Origin: an uncultured Pelagibacteraceae bacterium
GTDB taxonomy: Bacteria > Pseudomonadota > Alphaproteobacteria > Pelagibacterales > Pelagibacteraceae
Length of the DNA stretch: 64,000 nt
NCBI GenBank assembly: GCA_902596915.1
Contig: CACJVQ010000001.1
Span: 47,367-111,366, forward strand
Direction of reading: 5' to 3'
Shown: in pieces, positions 45,603 to 55,277 of the stretch
Numbering within the stretch: position 1 is the first letter of the stretch
How the letters are laid out: the number at the start of each line of letters is the position of its first letter
Position numbers and translations under genes: made by a program
The notes under the pieces: model-generated
Told to the model about the DNA's origin: nothing
Databases searched by the model: none
The model's input: only the letters and a program-made list of their open reading frames with translations

Positions 45603-46329
45603 AGAAATTAATTTCTATATCTGGTCCACGTTTCCAATTTTTCATATCTAAAGCATTAGGGAATATTTTTTCATCTCCTAATATTTGAGGATTCTTTTCA
45701 AAACTCATCTCAATTATTTCAGGATTGCCATTCTTATCTAACTCGGAATAATTGTTGGGATGAATGTGAGTAATCTCTAATTTAAATTTTTTTATAAAGT
45801 TAGTCAAAATATTCATATTTTTTTGAATATCGTGGAACTCTATCACAAGACCTACTATCTTTTCTTGATTTTGGATAATTTCATTTAGGATAGAGTATTC
45901 ACTACTCTCTATATCAATTTTTAAAAAAATTTTATCAGAGTTAATCTCAGATATTATTTGATTTAAATCTCCTGTGGAAATTGTTTTCTGAATAATTTTT
46001 GTTTTTTTTTTAAATTTATAAAAATTATAAAAAGCTATTAAATTTTTTATTATTTTAAAAATATTTAATTTGTAGAAAAAACTTAAATCCGTCTTAAATT
46101 TCTTTTTTAAAATATCTAAAATATTTTCGCTATCAAAACAAATTGATTTTACAAAGTTTTTCTTTAAAAAATCTATTTCAAAAGACCAATCATCCCTTAT
46201 ACCAAATGAAATAAGGTATTGGCTCTCATTTACTGTTTGAATTCCTACTAAATATCCACCATCATTCTTTTTACCCAATCTATTTAACTCATATTCTTTT
46301 TTTGGCTTAAATATTTTATGTAAATACAT
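45595..46329 (-). CDS. FkbM-like methyltransferase
   Basis: The 244-residue product starts with LNRLGKKNDGGYLVG and has IFLKIDIESSEYSILNEII, the acid-rich strand of FkbM methyltransferases (LKIDIEG-E-LK). A usual glycine-rich SAM loop is less clear: LISFGIRDDWSFEIDFL may be its divergent form. It could methylate a sugar or lipid part. It differs in sequence from the FkbM protein in the his operon. It lies between dapB and nth on the same strand, another housekeeping neighbourhood. Confidence 0.7.
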   Translation of the reverse strand: MYLHKIFKPKKEYELNRLGKKNDGGYLVGIQTVNESQYLISFGIRDDWSFEIDFLKKNFVKSICFDSENILDILKKKFKTDLSFFYKLNIFKIIKNLIAFYNFYKFKKKTKIIQKTISTGDLNQIISEINSDKIFLKIDIESSEYSILNEIIQNQEKIVGLVIEFHDIQKNMNILTNFIKKFKLEITHIHPNNYSELDKNGNPEIIEMSFEKNPQILGDEKIFPNALDMKNWKRGPDIEINFYE

Positions 46330-46355
46330 CTAGTATAATTATTAAGAATATAAAC

Positions 46356-47132
46356 TTACTTAAAGTTTAAAACATCTCGCATTGAATAAAATCCAGGCTT
46401 CCTACCCATCAACCATTTTGCTGCTGTTAAAGCACCTTCGCTATACAAGGCTCGGTCAAATGCTTCATGATTTAAAGTAATAATTTCTTTTCCACTTGAA
46501 AATTTAACTTCGTGTTCACCAATAGTCTCACCTTTACGTATTGAGTTAAAATTTATTTTTTTTCCATAGGGAAATTTCTTTTTATTAAAATATTTTTTTC
46601 CAACTAAATTATAAAAATCTTTATTTTTTCCATTAGCAATTCCTTTCCCTAACATTAACGCAGTTCCTGATGGATGATCAATTTTATGTTTATGATGTAC
46701 TTCGTACACTTTACTTAAAAAATCACTTCCTAATGATTTTGAAGCAATTTCAGTTAAATACATTAATAAATTTATACCTAAACTCATGTTCCCAGCTTTT
46801 AATATTGGGATTTTTTTTGAAAATTTTTTAATTAGATTTTCCTCTTTTTTGGTAAATCCAGTTGTGCCAATAACAACTCTTTTTTTTAGCTTTGAAGCTA
46901 TTTTAAGAATTTCAAAAGTACATTGAGGGACTGTAAAATCTATGATTAAATCAACATTTTTGAAAGCATTTTCATTATTTAAACTAGGCTTAATTCCAGA
47001 AATTTTTTTTTTTATTAATCTATTTTCTGTAAGAGTTGTTAGTTTAAAATTTTTATTAACTCTAGAGGATTTTACAAGTTGTTGGCCCATTCGTCCCATG
47101 CAACCAGATATCGCTAAATTTACTTTGCTCAT
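46356..47132 (-). CDS. dapB: 4-hydroxy-tetrahydrodipicolinate reductase DapB
   Basis: The 258-residue product has the NAD(P) loop AISGCMGRMGQQLV, DFTVPQCTFE and VIGTTGFTKKE. EVHHKHKIDHPSGTALMLGK holds the catalytic His and Lys and the DAP-binding segment. RKGETIGEHEVKF follows near the C terminus. DapB works in lysine and diaminopimelate synthesis, so it feeds both protein and peptidoglycan. It is divergent from the FG-GAP protein gene. Confidence 0.96.
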   Translation of the reverse strand: MSKVNLAISGCMGRMGQQLVKSSRVNKNFKLTTLTENRLIKKKISGIKPSLNNENAFKNVDLIIDFTVPQCTFEILKIASKLKKRVVIGTTGFTKKEENLIKKFSKKIPILKAGNMSLGINLLMYLTEIASKSLGSDFLSKVYEVHHKHKIDHPSGTALMLGKGIANGKNKDFYNLVGKKYFNKKKFPYGKKINFNSIRKGETIGEHEVKFSSGKEIITLNHEAFDRALYSEGALTAAKWLMGRKPGFYSMRDVLNFK

Positions 47133-47174
47133 TAAATTAATTTAATATATTTTTTGCAACAATATACAACAATT

Positions 47175-48611
47175 ATGCTTATTAAATACCAATTAAAACT
47201 ACTTTTGATTTTATTTTTTCTCATGTTTATCAATCAATCTAAAGCTGACTTTTTTAAAGATATAACATCTTTGATTGAAAACAATGATTATAGACTAAGC
47301 TATGGTGTTTCTGTCACAGATGTAAATCAAGATAACAAATATGAATTTGTGGTAACAGGTTTTGGTTTTTCTAACTTGGCGTTGTCTTATCAAAATGGAA
47401 AATTAATAAATATAAATAAAGATGAAATTTTTGACGATGTTAATAGAAAAACCATAGGTGTTGCAGCTTGCGACATTGATCAAGATGGTTTTGAAGAAAT
47501 TTATTTTTTAAATACAGATACATACAGTGGAGAAAAAAAATATTCAGATAGATTGATTGATAATAGTGGTAATGGTTTTATTGATTTATTTGAAAGAGAT
47601 ATAAACAAAAAAAATTTAAACCTAACCGCTGGTAGATCAGTTGTATGTGTTGATAGAAATGGTGACGGAAAATATGGCATATATGTTGCTAATTATGGGG
47701 GTCCAACTAGGTATTATGAGTTAAATACGGGCCAAGTGCTTGATTTAGCCGAGAAGCTTAACCTAAATAAAATAACTGGTGGAAGGGCTGTAGTGGCAGG
47801 TAATATTCTATCAGGAAAAACTGATATATTTGCTGCAAACGAGAGAGGTAAAAATTTTTTATATTATAATTCTGATGGTTTCTTTCAGGATATAGCAGAA
47901 GATTACAAAGTTGATGATCAATATGAAAATGGAAGAGGTACAGTTTTATCAGATATACTTTACAGAGGTAGATTAGATGTAGTTACCTCTAACTGGAATG
48001 GTTATCATAGAGCTTTTGTATTAGAAGATATTAAATTTAAAGATATTGCGACTCCAACTTATAATATTCCAACAAGAATTAGAACGGTAATTTCTGCAGA
48101 CTTTGATAATGACGGATATGATGAAATATTTATGAATAATATTGGTGAGCCTAATAAATTATTCAAGATTAAAGAAAACGGATTTTTTGAAGAGATAAAA
48201 ATTCAAAACGCATATGAATCTAATGGTTTAGGAACAGGAGCAGCTGTTGCAGATATAGATGATGATGGAATTTTAGAATTACTAGTTTCACATGGAGAGT
48301 CCGGCATGCAGCCATTAACAATGTATAAAGCAGATATAAAAACAGATTTCAATTATATAAGAATTAGACCTACAAATAAATTTGGTGCACCAGCAAGAGG
48401 AGCAACTGTTATCTTGAGTTCTAATTTAAGAAAACATGCAAAAACCATAGATGCTGGCTCAGGGTATTTATGTCAAATGGAGCCTGTTGCTCACTACGGT
48501 TTAAGAGAAGGTGAAAAAAATATATCTATAGATGTCATTTGGACTAATGGATTATCAGAATCATTTAAGGTAAGTGAATTAAATAAAACGATAGAAATTA
48601 AACAGAAATAA
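47175..48611 (+). CDS. Secreted FG-GAP/VCBS repeat protein with ASPIC/UnbV domain (CRTAC1-like)
   Basis: The roughly 478-residue product has a signal peptide (LIFFLMFINQSKAD). FG-GAP-type repeats with calcium-binding acids follow (DVNQDNKYEFVV, DIDQDGFEEIYF, DFDNDGYDEIFM, DIDDDGILELLV), and the C-terminal ASPIC/UnbV domain has GAPARGATVI and WTNGLSESFKV. Such beta-propeller proteins are exported or surface-bound; the role here is unknown. The start is set at ATG 47175 rather than the upstream TTG at 47154, because it puts the signal peptide at the N terminus. The next gene begins 1 base after the stop. Confidence 0.8.
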   Translation: MLIKYQLKLLLILFFLMFINQSKADFFKDITSLIENNDYRLSYGVSVTDVNQDNKYEFVVTGFGFSNLALSYQNGKLININKDEIFDDVNRKTIGVAACDIDQDGFEEIYFLNTDTYSGEKKYSDRLIDNSGNGFIDLFERDINKKNLNLTAGRSVVCVDRNGDGKYGIYVANYGGPTRYYELNTGQVLDLAEKLNLNKITGGRAVVAGNILSGKTDIFAANERGKNFLYYNSDGFFQDIAEDYKVDDQYENGRGTVLSDILYRGRLDVVTSNWNGYHRAFVLEDIKFKDIATPTYNIPTRIRTVISADFDNDGYDEIFMNNIGEPNKLFKIKENGFFEEIKIQNAYESNGLGTGAAVADIDDDGILELLVSHGESGMQPLTMYKADIKTDFNYIRIRPTNKFGAPARGATVILSSNLRKHAKTIDAGSGYLCQMEPVAHYGLREGEKNISIDVIWTNGLSESFKVSELNKTIEIKQK

Positions 48612-48612
48612 T

Positions 48613-49341
48613 ATGATAGGAACACTTAATATAATAAATAAAAAATTTAAGCACATTAAAATTTTTTTTATATTCTTAATAATTTCTTTTTGTTTTATAA
48701 AACCAGTATATTCAAAAGACTTTAATTATTATGAGGATCTTGCGAAAGATTGGATTAAGATCTTTCCTGATCAAAATAGAAATGCTGCTGGTCCAAAATT
48801 TTTTAAGCATATTTTAGATAAAAAAATTACTTATCAAGATTTTATAGAATATAATAAATTATATTGTGCGGTGTCCGGTTCATTAATATCACCAAACAGT
48901 AAGCCAGATTTTCTCTATTTAAAAAGTGCAGAAAATGATGACAAAATATGTGGTTTTTACCATAAATGCTGCTTTCCATGCTCATGTGATTTAATGAAAT
49001 ATTCTCAAGTCAAAAACATGAAATACAAATTCTTAGACGGAGAAAAAGAATTTTCTGTTTTAACTATTAAAAACCCATGTGGAAAAAAAGATTTTCCTCG
49101 AGAAGTAAATAGAAATTATTTCTGTAATGGAAATAACCTAGATAGTAACCAGGTTGTTTTGGTAGATAATAGACTTGTTATTGGTCTCTTACATAATGCA
49201 TCAAAATGTAATGAACAGAGTATCGCAGCTATAGATAAAGATGAATATACGGGAACTTATTGTGAATTAAGAAATAATGCACCATTAGAGCAGGTTCAAG
49301 GGGGTATGGGTGATATTTTTATTAAAATGGCTAGAGATTAA
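48613..49341 (+). CDS. Exported cysteine-rich protein of unknown function
   Basis: I do not recognise this 242-residue protein. It has a signal peptide (residues about 15-35, FIFLIISFCFIKPVYSKD) and then ten cysteines, with a tight group KCCFPCSC in the middle (C..CC..C.C-like). The even count and export suggest disulfides, or possibly a metal site. Further marks are DNRLVIGLLHNASKC and QVQGGMGDIFIKMA near the end. It lies 1 base after the FG-GAP/UnbV gene on the same strand, so the two are probably one operon and may act together outside the membrane. Confidence 0.65.
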   Translation: MIGTLNIINKKFKHIKIFFIFLIISFCFIKPVYSKDFNYYEDLAKDWIKIFPDQNRNAAGPKFFKHILDKKITYQDFIEYNKLYCAVSGSLISPNSKPDFLYLKSAENDDKICGFYHKCCFPCSCDLMKYSQVKNMKYKFLDGEKEFSVLTIKNPCGKKDFPREVNRNYFCNGNNLDSNQVVLVDNRLVIGLLHNASKCNEQSIAAIDKDEYTGTYCELRNNAPLEQVQGGMGDIFIKMARD

Positions 49342-49507
49342 TTATCTTCTTGAACCTAAACTTGCATGTTTTTGGACTATTAACTTTGACAACTCTTGAA
49401 CTTGGTTAGATTATACCTATTCCCTCTTTATAAAAATAAGCACCCAAAATTAGAATTGCTAAAACATAAATAATTCCAAAAATTGTATATTTAAACTTTT
49501 TTCTCAT
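49342..49507 (-). pseudogene. Small membrane-protein gene apparently broken by a one-base frameshift
   Basis: From ATG at 49507 a 33-residue frame runs to a stop at 49406. It has a basic start (MRKKFK), one membrane helix (IFGIIYVLAILILGAYFY) and a short KEGIGII tail. Dropping one T near 49406-49410 joins it smoothly to NQVQELSKLIVQKHASLGSRR in the next frame, which stops at 49342, directly beside the stop of the convergent gene. The joined 54-residue protein would fill the whole gap. The start overlaps the end of the GT41 gene by 17 bases. Function unknown. A sequencing error, a true mutation or programmed slippage could each explain it. Confidence 0.5.
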
Positions 49508-51440
49508 TTATTAAATCTTGATAAATTTTTTCTAAATCTTTTGTAAATGTCAAACTATCAAATAATTTAGAATCTTGAATATTTTTTTTTATTTCATTTT
49601 TAATTTCTTTTAACTTTTCTTTATTTGTGGCAAGTTCAATTGCGATTTTCTCAAAATCTTTTATATTGTTAGCAACTAATTGTGACATATTAACTTGATT
49701 TAAAATACTAGCTGATACTCTAGAGGCAAATGAATTACCAATTAGTGTTACAATTGGAATTCCCATCCTGATGGCATCACTCGAGGTAGTGTGGGCATTA
49801 TATGGAAATGTGTCGAGAAATATATCAACAAGCTTCAATCTATTTAAATGATCTTCACTTTCCATATATTTTGTGAATATAATTCTTTTTCTATCGATAC
49901 CTCTTTTTTCACCTTCTCTCCAAATATTTTCAGAAGATGAATTCCCCTTAGTTCCCATTAACCATAAGACGCTATTTGGAATTTTTTTCATTATATTGGT
50001 CCAAGCTGTAAACATTTTAGGAGTAATTTTATAACTCCCATTAAAATTACAAAATATAATTTCATTTTGTGGTAATCCAAAATCTTTTTTTTTAAGTATC
50101 TTATTAGAGATTCTTAAACTTTTGGGATTGGCTTGATAACAATTTGGCATATAAATTACTTTTTCAGCAAAAAATTTCTTGTTACTTTCAGGTATCAAAA
50201 TCTTATCTGCAATTATATAATCCATAAAACTTCCACCCATTGTACCTGCGTATCCTAAATAATTTATTTGAATTGGAGCAACACGTCTGTAAAAAATTGA
50301 TGCTTTATTCCAGGATGTATATCCACAAAGGTCTATCGCAATTTCAATTCCAATTTCTTTACATAAATTAATTATTTCTTGATCTGTAATATTTTTCACA
50401 TCAAAAAATTCTTTAAAGAACTCTTTTGAACTATTGTAAGCATCACCTTTACCTCGAGGTCCAAAAGAAAATGCATAGACATCAAATTTTGAGTTATCGT
50501 GTAAATTAAATACATCCTTCATTAAGTATAAAGTTGGGTGTTCTCTAAAATCTGGGGAAAAATATCCAATTTTTATCTTTTCTTTCCTAGGATAACTTTC
50601 CATGTTTCTTAAACTCAAATCATTAAATTTGTAATCTGCAAATATATCAGCGTTAATTTTATGAATTAATGGATCATCTATTAGACTTAATACTGGAAAA
50701 GGATCTATTACTTTTTTTTTTGCATTGATAGAACTAATCATGTTATTTAAATTAGTATCTAGATTAGTCCAGTCAGATAACATCATCTTAGTGTGAATTA
50801 ATTTTCCTATGGTGTTATTGTAATCAGGCTTTAATTTTAAAACTTTTTCAAAAGCTTCCCTCGCTTCCTCATAGTTACTAATTGTAGATAAAGTTGATCC
50901 TAAATTATAATAAGCAATAAAATAATCTGGTTTTATTTTGACAGCTTTTTTATAATTAATTAAAGCATTATCATTATCGTCTAGTTCCTTGTAAGCGCTT
51001 CCTAAACCGTTAAAAGCAAAAGAATTGTCTTTATTTAAATCAATAGCTTTTTTAAAATTCTCCATAGAATTTTTATGATCTTTTATATAGAGATAACAAT
51101 TTCCAATATTACTATATGCGTCTGAATAATCTGGTTTTATATTTAATGTTTTTTTAAATACATCAATTGCTTCAGCATACTTACCAATTATAGCAAGTGC
51201 TCCACCTAAATTATTGAGATTATTAAAATGATCTTTGTCTATTTCACTTACTTTTCTGTAGAAATTTATCGATAATTCTACACTACCTTTTTGTAAGTAA
51301 GCGTTTCCTATTTGAAAAAGAAGTTGTGAATTATTATTATCTAATTTTTGAAGTTCTAAATATATCTCCAGGGCTTCATTTATTTTGCCTTGCTTATGAA
51401 GGCTTGTTGCATTTTCAAAAGATTTATTAAAATTTTTCAA
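49491..51440 (-). CDS. TPR-repeat O-GlcNAc-transferase-like glycosyltransferase (GT41)
   Basis: The roughly 649-residue product has TPR units over residues 1-215 and a GT41/SPINDLY-type catalytic half. Marks of the latter are IKIGYFSPDFREHPT (the HP pair of OGT), GYTSWNKASIF, FCNFNGSYKITPKMFTAW with the Lys region, NSVLWLM, and LDTFPYNAHTTSSDA followed by FASRVSASIL. OGT-like enzymes attach a sugar to Ser/Thr of proteins. I favour a TTG start at 51440: it overlaps the dnaJ stop as TTGA and has GGA five bases before it. The in-frame TTG at 51449 is the alternative. It is the last gene of grpE-dnaK-dnaJ. Confidence 0.82.
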   Translation of the reverse strand: MKNFNKSFENATSLHKQGKINEALEIYLELQKLDNNNSQLLFQIGNAYLQKGSVELSINFYRKVSEIDKDHFNNLNNLGGALAIIGKYAEAIDVFKKTLNIKPDYSDAYSNIGNCYLYIKDHKNSMENFKKAIDLNKDNSFAFNGLGSAYKELDDNDNALINYKKAVKIKPDYFIAYYNLGSTLSTISNYEEAREAFEKVLKLKPDYNNTIGKLIHTKMMLSDWTNLDTNLNNMISSINAKKKVIDPFPVLSLIDDPLIHKINADIFADYKFNDLSLRNMESYPRKEKIKIGYFSPDFREHPTLYLMKDVFNLHDNSKFDVYAFSFGPRGKGDAYNSSKEFFKEFFDVKNITDQEIINLCKEIGIEIAIDLCGYTSWNKASIFYRRVAPIQINYLGYAGTMGGSFMDYIIADKILIPESNKKFFAEKVIYMPNCYQANPKSLRISNKILKKKDFGLPQNEIIFCNFNGSYKITPKMFTAWTNIMKKIPNSVLWLMGTKGNSSSENIWREGEKRGIDRKRIIFTKYMESEDHLNRLKLVDIFLDTFPYNAHTTSSDAIRMGIPIVTLIGNSFASRVSASILNQVNMSQLVANNIKDFEKIAIELATNKEKLKEIKNEIKKNIQDSKLFDSLTFTKDLEKIYQDLINEKKV

Positions 51441-52567
51441 TTTTTCCAAAAACTTTTTGCTTTTTTAAAGAATTTTTTAATACTTGGATTTGACTTTTCA
51501 TTTTCTATTTCTCTAAATTTCTCAAGTAATTCTTTTTGTTCTTTATTAAGAGAAACAGGAACTTCAGTGTTAACTTGAACATATAAATCCCCGTAGTCAT
51601 TTCCTCTCATCAAGGGCATACCTTTTTCCCTTAATCTAAATTGTTTTCCACTTTGTGTACCAGCTGGAATTTTTATTTTCGCTTTTCCTCCATCAATCGT
51701 TGGTATTTTTATTTCTGTTCCAAGTGCCGCATCTGCAATTGATATTGGACATTCAAAAAATAAGTTTTCCTCTGATCTTTTGAAAAGTTCATGAGAATTT
51801 ACGTTAATAAATAAATATAAATCACCATTACTAGCTCCTCTAGATCCAGCTTCTCCTTTACCAGATAATCTAATTCTAGTTCCATCGTCTACTCCTTTAG
51901 GAATAGTCACAGAAAGTCTCTTGCTTGCTTGTTTTTTACCTTGACCACCACAACTTGTGCAGGGATCAGTTATTTGTTCGCCAGAACCGGCACATTGAGG
52001 GCAAGTTTGCTGTACAGTAAAAAAACCCTGGCTAGAACGAACCTGTCCGTGACCACCACACATAGAACATGTGCTTGCACTTTGACCTGGTTTAGATCCT
52101 GAACCACTACAAGTATCGCATCTATCAGATGTTGAGAATTTAATATCTTGTTTTTTCCCAGCATAAGCTTCTTCTAGGCTTATAGATAGGTCATATCTTA
52201 AATCGGAGCCGCGGTTATTAGATCTTCTTGATCTTCTTCCACCACCACCAAAACCTTCGCCAAAAAAGTCTTCAAAGATATCTGAAAAAGAGCCAGAAAA
52301 GTCAAAGTTTCCAAAACCACCTCTTCCACCTCCGCCACCATTTTCAAATGCAGCGTGACCAAAATTATCATAATTTTGTTTTCTTTCTGAATTTGATAAA
52401 ACGTGATAGGCCTCTGAAGCTTCTTTGAATTTTTCTTCTGCTCCTTTGTCGCCCTTATTTTTATCAGGGTGATATTTTACAGCTTGTTTTCTATAAGCGG
52501 CTTTTATTTGGTCTGGACTAGCACTTTTTTCAACACCCAAGACATCGTAGTAATCTCTTTTTGCCAT
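51437..52567 (-). CDS. dnaJ: Chaperone protein DnaJ
   Basis: The 376-residue product has a J domain with HPDKN, a Gly/Phe-rich stretch (residues about 75-115), and the four zinc-finger repeats CDTCSGSG, CSMCGGHG, CPQCAGSG and CTSCGGQG. A C-terminal substrate-binding region follows. DnaJ delivers unfolded clients to DnaK and stimulates its ATPase. It is 28 bases downstream of dnaK and overlaps the GT41 gene start. Confidence 0.97.
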   Translation of the reverse strand: MAKRDYYDVLGVEKSASPDQIKAAYRKQAVKYHPDKNKGDKGAEEKFKEASEAYHVLSNSERKQNYDNFGHAAFENGGGGGRGGFGNFDFSGSFSDIFEDFFGEGFGGGGRRSRRSNNRGSDLRYDLSISLEEAYAGKKQDIKFSTSDRCDTCSGSGSKPGQSASTCSMCGGHGQVRSSQGFFTVQQTCPQCAGSGEQITDPCTSCGGQGKKQASKRLSVTIPKGVDDGTRIRLSGKGEAGSRGASNGDLYLFINVNSHELFKRSEENLFFECPISIADAALGTEIKIPTIDGGKAKIKIPAGTQSGKQFRLREKGMPLMRGNDYGDLYVQVNTEVPVSLNKEQKELLEKFREIENEKSNPSIKKFFKKAKSFWKN

Positions 52568-52595
52568 AACTAGTTATAGACAAATGGTTGATATT

Positions 52596-54515
52596 TTAGG
52601 CGCTTTTTTCTTTATCGTCTTTTACTTCTTCAAAGTCTGCATCAACAACATTATCGTCTTTTTTCCCTTCATCTTTTGCATCTTTAGGTGCATCACCAGG
52701 TTTTGTACTTTGTTGTGATTTGTAAATAGCTTCGCCTAGTTTCATTGAAGCTTGAACCAAATCTTGAGTTTTCTTTTTAATTTCTTCAACATCAGTTCCT
52801 TTTAATGCATTTCTTACATTAGCAGATGCATCTTCAATAGCTTTTTTATCTGCATCAGAAACTTTACCACCATGTTCTTTTAAGTTTTTTTCAGTAGAGT
52901 GAAGCAGAGTGTCTGCCTGATTTCTTGCATCTACAGCTTCTCTTTTCTTTTTGTCAGCTTCTTTATTTGTTTCAGCATCCTTAACCATTTGGTTTATTTC
53001 TTCATCACTTAAACCACCTGATGCTTGGATTTGAATTTTTTGTTCTTTACCAGTACCCTTATCTTTCGCAGAAACGTTTACAATTCCGTTTGCATCGATA
53101 TCAAACGTAACTTCAATTTGAGGAACTCCTCTTGGAGCTGGAGCTATACCTACTAATTCAAAATTACCCAAAACCTTATTGTCAGAGGCCATATCTCTTT
53201 CACCTTGTAAAACTCTAATTGAAACTGCAGGCTGGTTGTCTTCTGCTGTTGAGAAAACCTGACTTTTTTTAGTTGGTATTGTTGTATTTTTCTCTATTAA
53301 TTTAGTTGAAACTCCACCTAAAGTTTCTATTCCAAGTGATAGTGGTGTAACATCTAACAATAGTACGTCTTTAACGTCTCCTTGTAACACACCTGCTTGA
53401 ATAGCAGCCCCCATTGCAACAACCTCATCAGGGTTTACAGATTTGTTTGGTTCTTTTCCAAAGAAATTTTTAACTTCCTCTATTACTTTTGGCATTCTAG
53501 TCATTCCACCAACAAGTATTATTTCATCAATTTCGCTTGCGCTTAAACCAGCATCTTTAAGAGCTGTTTCACAAGGAGGAATAGTTCTAGAAATAAGATC
53601 TTCAACAAGAGCTTCAAGTTTTGCTCTAGTCATTTTCATATTAATATGTTTTGGACCTGTCTTATCAGCTGTAATAAATGGCAAATTTATTTCAGTTTGA
53701 GCAGCAGATGATAATTCAATTTTTGCTTTTTCTGCAGCTTCCTTAAGTCTTTGTAATGCTAATTTATCTGATTTTAAATCAATACCATTTTCTTTTTTAA
53801 ATTCAGTTAATAGATAATCAACAATTGTATTATCAAAATCCTCACCACCTAAAAAGGTATCCCCATTTGTAGATTTAACTTCAAACACTCCGTCACCTAA
53901 TTCTAGAATGGACACATCAAAAGTACCTCCACCTAAATCATAAACTGCAATTTTGCTATTTGCTTTTTTGTCTAACCCATAAGCAAGTGCCGCCGCTGTT
54001 GGTTCATTAATAATTCTTAAAACTTCCAATCCAGCAATTTTTCCAGCATCTTTGGTAGCTTGTCTTTGTGCATCATTAAAATAAGCTGGAACAGTTATTA
54101 CAGCTTGAGAAACTTCTTGGCCTAAATATTTTTCGGCAGTCTCTTTCATTTTCTGAAGTGTAAAAGCAGAAATTTGAGACGGTGAATATTTGTTACCTTT
54201 AGCTTCTATCCATGCATCTCCTTTATCAGAGTTAACGATCTTAAAAGGTGCAGTCTCAACATCTTTTTTAACAGAAGGATCATCAAAATTTCTTCCAATT
54301 AACCTTTTGACAGCAAATATAGTATTTTCTGGGTTGGTTACCGCCTGTCTCTTTGCAGGTTGCCCAATTAATTTTTCGTCGTTGTCTGAAAATGCAACTA
54401 CAGAAGGAGTTGTTCTTGCCCCTTCAGCATTTTCTAAAACTTTAGCCTGTGTACCCTCCATTACAGCTACACATGAGTTTGTTGTTCCTAAATCTATTCC
54501 TATTACTTTACTCAT
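52596..54515 (-). CDS. dnaK: Chaperone protein DnaK (Hsp70)
   Basis: The 639-residue product has [32 protein letters not shown], the linker region [16 protein letters not shown], and the C-terminal tail [16 protein letters not shown], all typical of DnaK. It refolds proteins with DnaJ and GrpE. The 76-base gap upstream to grpE contains a -10-like TATAAT (54552-54547, minus strand) and a good ribosome site (GGAAAGG). It has no clear sigma-32 promoter, and only a single TTAGCACT half of a CIRCE-type operator. Confidence 0.98.
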   Translation of the reverse strand: MSKVIGIDLGTTNSCVAVMEGTQAKVLENAEGARTTPSVVAFSDNDEKLIGQPAKRQAVTNPENTIFAVKRLIGRNFDDPSVKKDVETAPFKIVNSDKGDAWIEAKGNKYSPSQISAFTLQKMKETAEKYLGQEVSQAVITVPAYFNDAQRQATKDAGKIAGLEVLRIINEPTAAALAYGLDKKANSKIAVYDLGGGTFDVSILELGDGVFEVKSTNGDTFLGGEDFDNTIVDYLLTEFKKENGIDLKSDKLALQRLKEAAEKAKIELSSAAQTEINLPFITADKTGPKHINMKMTRAKLEALVEDLISRTIPPCETALKDAGLSASEIDEIILVGGMTRMPKVIEEVKNFFGKEPNKSVNPDEVVAMGAAIQAGVLQGDVKDVLLLDVTPLSLGIETLGGVSTKLIEKNTTIPTKKSQVFSTAEDNQPAVSIRVLQGERDMASDNKVLGNFELVGIAPAPRGVPQIEVTFDIDANGIVNVSAKDKGTGKEQKIQIQASGGLSDEEINQMVKDAETNKEADKKKREAVDARNQADTLLHSTEKNLKEHGGKVSDADKKAIEDASANVRNALKGTDVEEIKKKTQDLVQASMKLGEAIYKSQQSTKPGDAPKDAKDEGKKDDNVVDADFEEVKDDKEKSA

Positions 54516-54591
54516 AATTCAATACCTTTCCGACATATAAGTGCTAATTATAAGACTACAACCGTCTATAAAATTAAAATTTTTGTTGTTT

Positions 54592-55242
54592 TTACTTGTT
54601 TTTTTCATCTTTTTGCTCTTCTTTTTCCACCTCTTTAACTTTTTTCTTTGAAACACCTACTAAAGAAGGTCTCAATAATCTGTCTTTCATCATAAAGCCT
54701 TTTTGAATTTCTTGTACGATGGTTCCAGGCTCTTTTGTATCATCCTCAACTTCCATCATTGCTTGATGAAGGTTTGGGTCAAGTTTTTCATTAATAGATT
54801 TAATAGGATCAATATTATTTTTTTTAAATATCGAAAGCATATCATTGTTTATAATATTTAAATGTTCTATGATTTTTTTAAGTGCTTCAGTATCTTTTAA
54901 TTTATCATCATTCTCCAATACAGCTTTTGATCTCTCAAGGTTATCTAATAGGTTTAATGCCTCTTTTGCGAAAGAGTACCCACCATACTCGTATGCATCT
55001 TCTTTTTCTTTTTCAAATCTTCGTCTCTGATTTTCCATCTCTGCAAATGTTCTTGCTAATTTATCTTTAAGTGTTTCTAACTCTTGTTCTGGAGTTAGCT
55101 TTTCATCGTCATTATTTTCTGACTCTGAATTTTTATCCTCACTTTTTTTAGCTTCAATATCATTTTCGGTTGTTTGAGCATCTAACTTGTCGTCTTCAGT
55201 CTTGCTATTATTTATATTTTCTTTTATTTCTTCATTGTCCAT
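54592..55242 (-). CDS. grpE: Nucleotide exchange factor GrpE
   Basis: The 216-residue product has an acidic, disordered N terminus of about 65 residues and a long coiled coil (RTFAEMENQRRRFEKEKEDA), then ALNLLDNLERS. The beta-rich end carries DPNLHQAMMEVED, GTIVQEIQKGFMMKDRLLRPSLVGVS (key residues GY/F...RLLRP..V.VS). GrpE exchanges ADP for ATP on DnaK and acts as a temperature sensor. It is the first gene of the chaperone group, divergent from rdgB by 35 bases. Confidence 0.95.
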   Translation of the reverse strand: MDNEEIKENINNSKTEDDKLDAQTTENDIEAKKSEDKNSESENNDDEKLTPEQELETLKDKLARTFAEMENQRRRFEKEKEDAYEYGGYSFAKEALNLLDNLERSKAVLENDDKLKDTEALKKIIEHLNIINNDMLSIFKKNNIDPIKSINEKLDPNLHQAMMEVEDDTKEPGTIVQEIQKGFMMKDRLLRPSLVGVSKKKVKEVEKEEQKDEKNK

Positions 55243-55277
55243 ATTGTTTATATGGTAAGAAAAAGTATAATTTCTAG

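Noticed and set aside
54516..54591. CIRCE operator upstream of dnaK
   Set aside because: Only one TTAGCACT half-site is present; the inverted partner at nine bases is missing.
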